Below, in pieces: positions 54,682-64,000 of a stretch of DNA of 64,000 bases; position 1 is the first letter of the stretch; each line of letters starts with the position of its first letter. The DNA is from Hordeum vulgare subsp. vulgare (taxonomy: Eukaryota > Streptophyta > Magnoliopsida > Poales > Poaceae). The notes below the pieces were generated by a model. It had not been told where the DNA came from, ran no database searches, and worked only from the letters and a program-made list of their open reading frames with translations. The stretch covers positions 512,603,225-512,667,224 of the forward strand of contig NC_058518.1 of NCBI RefSeq assembly GCF_904849725.1, given 5' to 3'. The position numbers and the translations under genes were made by a program.

Positions 54682-56345
54682 TTTCTTGCTTTCGATCTCC
54701 TCCTATCAGAAGAAGAGGCGTCGTGCATCGACGACCGACCGGCTTTGCATTCCACACAACCGCACTATGGAAGCTTGCGAACAAAATTGTCGTTTTTTCA
54801 CTTCCGGAGAAATGCTACTGGTTTGGTAGGATTTAATGCATACCAAAACATATCGTCGACAATGTGAGTGATAGCATATGACATTTCGACTGATTACACC
54901 GATGAGTAGAAGATACCATGCTCGGTTGTGTGCAAAAATAATGATCGGAGTATTTTGTCGTTAGTATCTTCGAGCTCCCGATGAGGAGGACGGTTTTTTA
55001 TAGTGGTGATGAACAAAGCATGAGGATGGACGGGCATGCTTGGGTGAGAAGATCAGGAGGGTCGTGATGGTTGTGGCCGGAGTCCGGGGCGCGCCTTGCC
55101 GGCTCTGGCTATGGGCGTGCAGCGTGGACTGCCATCGTCGTGTAGAGCGCGAGAGGTCGCCAAGAACCGGACAAGGGGAGAGGGGGGCTGGACTCGGGTG
55201 TAGAGGCATGGATGGTCGGCGATGTGTTGGGAGGTAAGGAGAGATGAACCAGGGGGGGTCCGGGAGGCTGGGCGGTGCGCGGCGTGCCTGCCGTGCAGCT
55301 AGCGAGCCGGGACGAAAGGGGAAGGGATGGGGTCCGGGCGCCCTCAACTCCAACCGACGAATGCCTAGTCCTAGGTAGGTTTAGTGTGTGTAGATGTAGT
55401 GGTCTGGGGAGCTTTAATTTTGAGTGTAGCATCGCGTGTTCATGTTAAATTGTGATCCAAATTGTACCGTATTGAACTAGACGTAGTACAAATGGTGTGG
55501 GCCTTTGCGTTGGTACCGACGCGTACGAGTACAACTAGTTTACCTGTCATTCAAGGACTCTCATGTATTGACTCTCATATATACTTCATGTAGTTGCACC
55601 TAAAGATGGTTTGTCGTCTCGTACTTCTAATATTCCATCTTTACAGTGATTGCACCTTCGTGCGTCCGTGATTTTCTTCTGCATGGGATTTTCATATAAA
55701 AATCCGTGTATCTCGTGTCTCGTTTATCTCGTTTTATCTAACAAGTGATATGTAGAGTTAAGTTGCAGATACGAGATTTCAGATCAAGACGAGAGAAATT
55801 AAGGTTCGGCTTCCTGTGCGCCACCGCCGAAGCAACCTGGCGATCAGGCGATCCGAAGCTAGATCGACTAAGAAGCAGAGTCCGACGGGTATTCCATCTG
55901 TTCGCATTTATATCCCAGTGCAGCCGTTCTTGTCCAATCCGCCGAACCGCTGTTGTCGCGTACGTCGCGAGTTCTATTGCTGCTGGAGATCAAGTATCGC
56001 TGCTGCTGCTACTTCCCAGCGGCAGAGCATAATTCGCTGCTGCCTCCACGTATATGCCTGGAACCCCGAGGCATTCGTTCGCTAGGTGAAGACCAAATCC
56101 ATCGGTTATAGTACTTCTTGTGTTTGCACGCACAGGAAGATATCTGATTTATTTCTCTCACGTGAAGGTCAAGATGGGCTACTAGTTCAGATTTGTTTTC
56201 TTTTCTCTAATTGCTACATCTACATCCGAGACATACTACAACTGCTATTTACTCTGTTTGTTTCGTCCGCATATTAATTCTGTGAAGAATTTTTCTGTCG
56301 GCTTGCATTACTTTATGTACACAAATTCATCTACTCATGGTTTTC
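54682..56345. other. No supported gene; GC-rich patch 54960-55400
   Basis: The GC-rich patch gives overlapping Pro/Ser/Arg-rich ORFs on both strands (130 codons on minus at most) without recognisable domains. 55600-56345 may hold the LTR and leader of the Copia element that follows, but I could not define its ends. Confidence 0.4.
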
Positions 56346-58116
56346 ATGAATTATGATCTTCCGCTGCTGGACCGTGTCACAAGATTTATCCTATGACAAG
56401 TCAAGATGCGGGCATTGTTGGCACATGCCAACTATGATGATGCACTGGATAGTTTTGGGAAGAGTAGAATTGAGGAGTTGACTGTTGAGGAGAAAAGAAG
56501 GAACTGTAAGGCTTTGTCACAAATTCAACTCCATTTGCATAATAATATTTTGCATGAAGTTTTAAGGGAGAAAACTGACACCGCTCTATGGTTAAAGCTG
56601 GAAGGGATTTGCATGACGAAAGATCTCACCAACAAGATGCATCTGAAGCAAAAAATATTCATGCACAGGTTACCCGAGGAAGGTAATGTTTTGAATCATA
56701 TTTCAGAATTTAAAGAGATCATATCCGATCTAGCTGCAATTGAGGTTAAGTATGACGAGGAAGATACTGTTTTAATGTTACTTTGTTCACTGCCAAGTTC
56801 TTATACCAATTTTCGAGACACCATATTATACAGTCGTGATACTCTCACGCTTAATGAAGTTTATGAAGCTTTGAACTCTAAGGAGAAGATGAAATTAATG
56901 GTGCTTCGTGATGGTTCAAGTTCATCCCAAGCCGAGGGATTATCTGTTCGTGGCAGAACAAAGGAGAAGAACTCATACAATGGAAACCGTGGCAAAAGTA
57001 AGAACGGCCAGAGGGGCCGGTCGCAATCCAAAGACAAGAAGCAATCTTGTAGGTATCGCAAGAGAGACGGGCATGACATTTCAGAATGTTTCAAGTTGCA
57101 GAACAAGGAAAAGAGGAACGACACATACAGACCGAAAGGTAACAAACAAGGTGAAAATTCTGCTAATGTTGCTCGTGATGATAGTTCCGATGATGCTCTT
57201 GTTGTTATTGCTGGATATGCCAAGACCAATGATGAGTGGGTACTTGACACCGCGTGTACTTTTCATATGTGTTCGCATAGAGATTGGTTTACTACTTTTG
57301 ATTCTACTACAGTTGCTGGTTCCGTTTAGGGTTTTGATAATTCTCCATGCAAGATTGAAGGCATAGGTTCCATTTGAATCAAGATTTTTGATGGCATAAT
57401 CAGAACTTTGACAGATGTTCGATATATTTCGAAGATGAAGAAAAATCTTATCTCTGTGAGTGCCCTTGATGCAAAGGGATACAAGTATTCAGGTGGAGAT
57501 AGTGTTTTGAAGGTCACCAAAGGTTTTTCATTGTGATGAAAGGTGACTTAAGTTCGACCAATGGTCTTTATTACCTTCGAGGTTCTGCCGTTTTAGGTAA
57601 CCCTACTCCGGTTATTTTAAAGAATTCTGATTGTGATGCTTCTAACCTTTGGCATATGCGTCTTGGAGATATGAGTGAACTAGGTTTGACAGAGTTAAAT
57701 AAGAGAGGTCTTCTTAAAGGATATGAAACTCATAAATTAAAATTTTGTGAGCATTGTATCTTCGGCAAGCACAAGAGGGTGAAGTTCAACACTTTGACTC
57801 ATACAACTGAAGGTATTCTTGATTATGTGCATTCTGATTTATGGGGACCATCTTGCAAAAAGTCAATAGGTGGTGCTAATTACATGTTGATTATTATCGA
57901 TGATTATTCGAGAAAGGTTTGACCTTATTTCTTGAAGCATAAATGGCAAGCTTTCTCAGCTTTTAGGGAGTGAAAGATTATGATTGAGAGACAAACTGAA
58001 AAGAAAGTAAAAATACTTCGCAGCGATAATGGTATGGAATTCTATGCTAAGCAATTTAGGAATTATTGCAGGTCTGAAGGCATTGTCACACACTACATTG
58101 TCACGAAGATGTCGGG
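56346..58116 (+). pseudogene. Second Copia family: gag, protease, integrase start
   Basis: From ATG 56346 the frame meets a TGA at 56394-56396, then runs as Gag (M-R-A-L-L-A-H-A-N-Y ... to about 57180). The zinc knuckle lacks its second cysteine (C-R-Y-R-K-R-D-G-H-D-I-S-E-C near 57047). The protease core W-V-L-D-T-A-C-T-F-H-M-C is near 57238. Stops at 57327-57329 and 57375-57377, TGATGA at about 57534, and a stop near 57920 break it. The pre-integrase domain (L-W-H-M-R-L-G ... C-E-H-C-I-F-G-K) and two integrase aspartates (H-S-D-L-W-G-P; R-S-D-N-G-M-E-F) follow. Similarity stops near 58116. Confidence 0.85.
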
Positions 58117-58403
58117 TAAACTAAACATGATAGACTGGAGCACACCATAGCCCTGTTACAGAGTCATCGTATATCACCCATCGCCACACATGACCCGACG
58201 ACTTCGACTTCGCTAAAATAAAACAGAGAGCGCCTTCATCCAGCATGTTCGCCACAAGCGTGTTCATCAACCTCACCGACATTGGAGAGAGAAGACATTC
58301 CGAAGAGAGGCGAAGATGTGCCGCCCCGACCCCGAAAGTAGGACAGACACGACTTGTCCGACGTTCTCCGCAAGCCATCGAGCTTCTGTTGCCACCACCA
58401 CCG
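58117..58403. other. Unidentified segment between Copia integrase and an LTR fragment
   Basis: This segment does not continue the Copia frame and has no repeat structure or domain I recognise. Confidence 0.4.
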
Positions 58404-58828
58404 TGTTGGAAATATGCCCTAGAGGCAATAATATATTAGTTATTATTATATTTCTTTGTTCGTGATAATCGTTTATTAACCATGCTATAGTTGTATTGAT
58501 TGGAAACTCAAATACATGTGTGAATACATAGACAAAACACTATCCCTAGTAAGCCTCTAGTTGGCTAGCTCGTTGATCAAAGATGGTCAAGGTTTCCTAA
58601 CCATAGACAAGTGTTGTCACTTGATAACGGGATCACATCATTAGGAGAATCATGTGATGGACAAGACCCAGACTATGAACATATCATATTGATCGTGTCG
58701 TTTTATTGCTATTGTTTTCTGCATGTCAAGTATTTATTCCTATGACCATGAGATCATATAACTCATCGGCACCGGAGGAATACCTTGTGTGCATCAAACG
58801 TCACAACGTAACTGAGTGATTATAAAGG
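58404..58828 (+). repeat. Angela/BARE-type LTR 5' fragment
   Basis: It starts TGTTGGAAATATGCCCTAGA and aligns with 5726 to about 6152 of the 3' LTR. The rest of the LTR is missing. It interrupts the second Copia family. Confidence 0.88.
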
Positions 58829-59170
58829 TTAATTTGATGATGAACATGTCACTCCAAATCAGCTTATTGTTCCACCCGGTTAGAATCTCGCACGTGACAG
58901 AGTTAGGCGGGGTATTAGTGCACCTGAAATGTTAATTTAGGAGTCAATATTGTTTCTTTTGCTTTATCTGTTGCAGAAGAAATTAAAGATAATGCTGAGC
59001 CTTTTCATATTCCGAGGCTATTATTTTTGGTGATAGTAATAAATGGATGACTGTTATGCATGATGAGATGGAATCACTTGAAAAGAATAACACTTGTGAT
59101 TTAGTAAGATTACCTAGAGAGAAGAAACCTATTCATTGTAAGTGGGTTTTCAAAATAAAGGAAGATGTTC
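58829..59170 (+). pseudogene. Second Copia family: start of reverse transcriptase
   Basis: After the LTR fragment, broken frames resume with M-H-D-E-M-E-S-L-E-K-N-N-T-C-D-L-V and C-K-W-V-F-K-I-K, the start of a Copia RT domain. The catalytic part is absent. It is probably the same copy as 56346-58116. Confidence 0.75.
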
Positions 59171-59202
59171 ATCCTACGGTTTGGGATCACGACAGAGGTA
59201 TT

Positions 59203-59272
59203 ATTTTCTACTCCTTTCATAAATTAATATAAAAACGTTTGGACTAAACATTCGTATATTAATTTATAGAGG
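59203..59272. mobile_element. Very short Stowaway-like MITE
   Basis: CTCCTTTCATAAATTAATAT pairs with the inverse of the right end, CTCCCTCTATAAATTAATAT, bordered by TA. Another end of the same type lies near 59430-59462, so this may be a nested or broken pair. Confidence 0.6.
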
Positions 59273-60582
59273 GAGTACTTGTATTCTGAAACACGCTTCT
59301 TTTCTGCCGCTCGCGCCTGACGCGTAAGACCGAGAAAGGCGGATCCCGAGAGCGCCCACGTTTTCGGGTCAGCCGGGCTGGGACACCAAATCGTCGTGTT
59401 TCATTTTTTACGCTACTACTTTAGTGTGAAAATTATTTTTATATTATGGAACGAAAGGAGTACAACGTTATTCTTTATCAGGTAATTCTTAAAAAGACAG
59501 TCGTCAAAAGCAGCAGCCCGTGCTCGTAATTTTAAGAATTATAGCTCTGTGGTTGGCATCAAATAATTTTTTTTTATGATCTGGCATCAAATAGTTGACT
59601 CACGCCTGAAGCAAGGCACAAACTATCATGTAAGGAGCTAATATGTTTGAAAGCCTATTTAAAAATTTGTTATGTGAACTTTAAAAAGTTCAACTTACAC
59701 TAGTAAAAGTTTACTGTATATAATGTCTTTAATATTTTTTATCATGCATTAAAATAAAAGATACCTATATTAAAAAATAAATATATATTAAAAATGTAAA
59801 ATGTGTATTTCAAAATATTCACCGCATTTTTCTAAATGACTATAGTATAGATAACTATAAAAAGGTAAATTAATAAACAATAAACCAATCCAAAAAAGGA
59901 AAAAATAAAAGCCATAAAAAATAAGAGCAACAAACGAACTGCAAAACAGGAAAGAAAAACAAAAAACCATAAACTACAATAGCAACAAAGGAAAACAGTA
60001 GGACGGCACGCGACCCACCTAACCGGGAGGGTTCAACTCGTCTTGCCAGCAGGTGCACATATAGAAGCATAAACTCATAGATTAAAAAAAAAAGGCATAC
60101 ACAGGCACATCATATCAATATGAGCACATCCGAAAGACTAAATCAGCATAATATTTAAGATTGATGAAGTCACCACATGGGCCATGGATTCAACCGAAAA
60201 GTCTTCCCACTAAACAAGCATCACCGAAAAGCCTAAAATAAAGTCAGGAAAATGCGAGTACCAATGCTAAGTCTATATATTGAATCCTGGTGGATTGGGA
60301 TACCATTGTTCATCTAACCATCAAATCATGAATTGATTCGTGTGGCCTTGCCTATTTGACATGTTGAATAACATTGACCACCAACAAGGGTATGACTATA
60401 CCTCGCTAATGATGAGGCAGATGCAAGCCTCGTTCGCTCGCATGCATGGGCCTGATTTGGCGAGGCTGACGTTATGTTGATGTCATGATTACATCACACT
60501 AACTTTGTTCTTTTTTTTCCTTTTGTTTTATTTGCATTTTACATGAACCTATTTAGAGAAAAATGTATTTTTCTAAAGTAAT
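59273..60582. other. Gene-free AT-rich region
   Basis: No supported gene. ORFs on minus (60-66 codons) are from A-rich sequence. 59300-59400 is GC-richer without structure I can name. Confidence 0.5.
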
Positions 60583-60744
60583 TACTCCTTCCGTTCCTAA
60601 ATAGAAGTGTTTTTAGAAATTTTACTAGAAGCTACATACGGATGTATATAGACATACTTTAGAGTATAGATTCACTTATTTTGCTTCATATATAGTCGAT
60701 AGTGAAATCTATAAAAAGACTTATATTTAGGAACGGAGGGAGTA
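60583..60744. mobile_element. Stowaway MITE, 162 bp
   Basis: CTCCTTCCGTTCCTAAATAG pairs with CTCCCTCCGTTCCTAAATAT read from the right, with TA at both ends (60583-60584, 60743-60744). Same family as at 12761 and 21402. Confidence 0.92.
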
Positions 60745-61080
60745 TGAAATAGAAATTGTTAATCTAGTATTGAAAAAATGTCAACACAATTTTAGAAAAC
60801 GTTGATGGCTCTTTAAAAAAGTAGAAATTAAAAAATGTTCCCTCGTTTAAAAAAATGTATCTTTAGTTTTAAAAAATGTGTATACAATGCAAAACCAAAG
60901 TTATTACCACTAAAACATTCTTACCCCCAAAAATGTCATTTTCAAAATGTATACAACTGCGTAATATTGTAAAAGTTCCTACCACTAAAACATTGTATGT
61001 AACATTTTAAATAAATATTATTGTAATAAAAACTTTCTGAAAAATAAAAATAAAATATTTATGTCCCTTAAAAAATTAAG

Positions 61081-64000
61081 GGCCTAGACGCGAGGGCAGA
61101 TTCCATGGGGCTCTCCAGTGACGAGTGGGCTAGAAGATACGCGATTGAGGATGAGATGATCTTCGTGTTGTCATGCGAGGAGATGTTTTGGCAACAAAGC
61201 GGCCATCAAAAGTGGGTCTTGAAAGGAGATGCCAGCACAAAATTCTTCCATGCCGTCGCTAATGGTCGCAGACGGAGATGTACGATCCGGCTTTTGAGAG
61301 AGGGGAATGCCACATTTACTTCCGAGGGGGAACTTCAGACGCATATTGATGGTTTCTATAGGGAACATTTTGGTTGAGTGTCGGGTGGGGCGGCAACCTT
61401 AGGCCCTGATATGTGGGGCCCGCTTGCCAGGGTCTCGGTGGATGATAACCTTGTTCTTATCCGCCCCTTTACATTTGAAGAGGTGACGCTAAATCTGAGC
61501 AACATGTGGACCAATACGGCACCTGGCCTTGATGGTTTTCTAGTGACCTTTTACAAGAAATTCTGGAATGTGATTGGCCCCCAGTTTTTTAACCTCGTTC
61601 ATGAGTTTACTTTGGGGCGTATTGACATTAAACGTCTCAACTATGGGGTTGTGGCGTTGTTAACTAAAGTCCAAGGTGCGGATAACATCCGACAATTTAG
61701 ACCCATCACGTTAATTAATGTGTTTTTTCGGTTGTTGGCCAAGGGGTTCGCTTCCCGCCTTTTGCCGGTACCACATAAAATTATCGACCCAAACCAAACC
61801 GCCTTCATCCGAGGGAGAAGGATTCCAGATGGGATTGTGGTTCTTCACGAGGTGCTTCATGATATTAAGGAGACCAAAGAAGAGGTGTTCATTCTCAAAA
61901 TTGACTTCAAGAAGGCATATGATCGCGTGCGATGGGAATATCTTGATGAAGTCCTTAGGCTAAGGGTTTTGACCCGATGTTGAGTAGTTGGATGCGCCAA
62001 TTGGTCCAAGGGGGTCAGGGGGCCATCAACATCAACGGTGAGGTGGGCGCGTTTTTCCGAAATAAAAGAGGGGTGAGACAAGGGGACCCAACATCCCCTC
62101 TATTGTTCAATATTCTGGCCGATGCGCTTGCCTCAATCTTGGATCATGCCAATACTACGGGACATATTTTGGGAGTCGTGGCGGGCATCATTCTGGAGGT
62201 ATCACTCACTTGCAGTACGCCCATGACACGCTCATATTCATTAAAAACTCTGAGCGGGAGATCACGAACTTAAATTTTCTACTTATGTGTTTCGAGGAGA
62301 TGTCCGGGCTCAAAATTAACTTCGCCAAGAGCAAAGCGATTGTCACTCGAGGGGATTTAGAATCACAGCTTAGAGTTGCCCATATGATGAATTATGAGTT
62401 GGGGTCCATTCCGATAAAATATCTGGACATGCCAGTTTTTTCATGGGCCGTCACCATGGAGGACCTGCAACCTGTGGGGGATAAGGCTGAGGCTAGGGTG
62501 GAACCTTGGCAGGGCAAACTTTTGGCCTCGGGCGGCCGCTTGGTCCTCATAAACGATTTCCTCACGAATATCCCCATGTTAATCATGGGCTTTTATCTTC
62601 TCCAAAATGGGATTCATGAGAAATTGAATAGGATGAGGTCGAGATTCTTCTGGGCCAAGGAGAATGGGAAACAAAAATAACATATGGTTAGTCGGGATCA
62701 TATCTTCCAACCCAAGGAGGTTGGAGGTTTGGGGGTGATAAATACAAAGGTTATGAATTGGTGCCTCATGACCAAATGGGCGTGGAGGATTCTAACGGGT
62801 ACAAGTGGTCTTTGGCTGGATATCTTTAGGAGGAAGTATTTGGCCATGACGGTATAGACTTTAAGAGAAACATGAGGCTATCTCAATTTGTGAGGGACGT
62901 GCAGAAAGTGCAATATCTACTGCGGCTAGGGACGAAGTTTACCATTCACAATGGGCTGGATACGTGTTTTTGGTTAGATATGTGGTGCGGTGATGAGCGA
63001 CTATACTCTTCCTTCCCGGCCCTGTTCGCGATTACATCCGAGCCTAATGTTATGGTATCCGAAGTCTGGCGGCACGGAAGGTGGATGCCCCGGTTCCGCC
63101 GCTCCCTAGGAGAGGAGGAAGTCACTAAATGGGAGGACCTCCATACCAAACTTAGCGCGCAGCGCCTGGACTCAGAGAGGGATGAAGTGATATCGCGGCT
63201 TGAGCCATCCGGTAGATTTTCGACTAGTTCCCTTTATATGGAGATTTTCTCCTCACGGACCCCTTGCGACCTGTCGGGGTTGTGGAGGGCCCGGATCCGA
63301 ACCAAAGTAAAGATCTTCATATGGCAGGTGGCTCGACAACGGATCCCCAGTGGGGACCAGATTCTTAAACGACATGTACCAGGTGATGGCAACTGTGTGT
63401 GGTGCCCGGATCCCAAAGATTGTGATCATATTGTCTTTCGGTGTTCGATGGCTTGTTTCGCCTAGAGCGCTATCCGCAAGGTGACTGGTTCCAGTTGGAA
63501 TTCAAGTGGGTTTTCCTCATTCTATAGATTAACCTCGGCCACGACTGCGAGGGATCGGCGGGTGGCCTGGGCAGGCTTCGGCGCACTGGCCTTGGCCCTG
63601 TGGACCACTCGAAACAAAGCACTGATCAAGGGATCCTTTATTCGGCATCCGGCTGATCTACTATACAAAATGGTCTCTCTATTGCAGATGTGGAAGCCGT
63701 TGGCTCGGGCCGGAGATCGAGGGCACGTGGAGGGACTCGACTCAAGACTTCGGGCAAAATGTATTGAGCTTCGTAGAGCACTTTGAGAGGTCCGGCTGGC
63801 CGTCGGCGCATGTTCATGGCCTTTCAGCGTTGCATCGTTGCGTAACCGCCTACATGCTTGTCCCCTTTTCCTTTTCGTCCTTTCACTTTGCTGAACTGTT
63901 GTCTCCTGTACTCGTAAGGGCCTCAGTCTAAGCCGGGCAAGCGCCTCTTTTCTCCCCTAATAATAAAGCGCGCAGCGCTTCTGTCGTCCGTCGTCAGGCA
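61081..64000 (+). pseudogene. L1-type LINE: RT, zf-RVT and 3' region
   Basis: The endonuclease part is missing (5' truncation near 61080). RT spans about 61400-62450 (T-A-P-G-L-D-G-F near 61519; D-F-K-K-A-Y-D-R-V near 61903; G-V-R-Q-G-D-P-T-S-P-L near 62071). The zf-RVT domain is near 63280-63460 (W-R-A-R-I-R-T-K-V-K-I-F-I-W; C-V-W-C-P). The catalytic Y-A-D-D box reads Y-A-H-D near 62216. Stops at 61375-61377, 62678-62680 and 63463-63465, and frameshifts near 61957, 62180 and 62840, inactivate it. The last frame closes at 63784-63786. The 3' UTR contains AATAAA at 63961-63966. The element may continue beyond the window. Confidence 0.88.

Noticed and set aside
54961..55432. Pro/Ser/Arg-rich minus ORFs (107-130 codons)
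   Set aside because: They overlap in several frames of a GC-rich patch with no domain, splice pattern or similarity that I recognise.

Overview
The window looks like nuclear DNA of a Triticeae grass (wheat, Aegilops or barley relatives). The evidence is a BARE/WIS/Angela-type Copia retrotransposon, many Stowaway MITEs with 'CTCCCTCCGTTCC' ends, a Caspar/Jorge-like CACTA transposon with CTTTAGTCCCGG repeats, and spliced host genes with grass-type products. Bacterial features (operons, Shine-Dalgarno sites, CRISPR) are absent. Most of the sequence is transposon-derived. I recognise three host protein genes that look complete, three intact tRNA genes and one truncated receptor gene.

Layout. 1-8457: a BARE/Angela-like Copia element (5' end outside the window) with two in-frame stops, sitting inside a second LTR of the same family. 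8458-28330: an array of repeatedly duplicated segments built around tRNA-Val(UAC) genes (12491-12562, 24126-24197, 28192-28263, all minus) with several tRNA relics. It is interrupted by an RTE-type LINE, L1-type LINE fragments and MITEs. Two host genes lie within it: a single-domain potato type II proteinase inhibitor (13052-13413, minus, two exons) and a pathogen-related protein (18772-19818, plus, four exons). 28652-32600 (minus): a complete ten-exon gene for LSF1 (LIKE SEX4 1), a plastid starch-degradation protein with PDZ, dual-specificity-phosphatase and CBM48 parts. 32993-35485: AT-rich DNA without genes. 35514-36656 (minus): an LRR receptor ectodomain cut off by a MITE-like end. 36960-38290: Copia gag relic.

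39599-51967: a large, decayed CACTA element. It carries a TNP2-like transposase pseudogene, two tandem arrays (about 338 bp and 163 bp units), a long hairpin, internal subterminal-type repeats abutting TATA boxes, an intact 133-codon ORF, and a broken second gene ending in a Ulp1-like cysteine protease domain. Its right terminus CACTAGTG is visible at 51960-51967; the left terminus is not. 53350-54681: minus-strand LTR without an internal region. 56346-59170: a second Copia family, interrupted by an Angela-type LTR fragment. 61081-64000: an L1-type LINE with many lesions.

Functionally the host genes are unrelated: LSF1 acts in night-time leaf starch breakdown, the inhibitor and the pathogen-related protein fit defence, and the tRNAs serve translation. 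All exon structures were derived by hand from reading frame, GT/AG sites and protein family similarity known from memory; no search was run.
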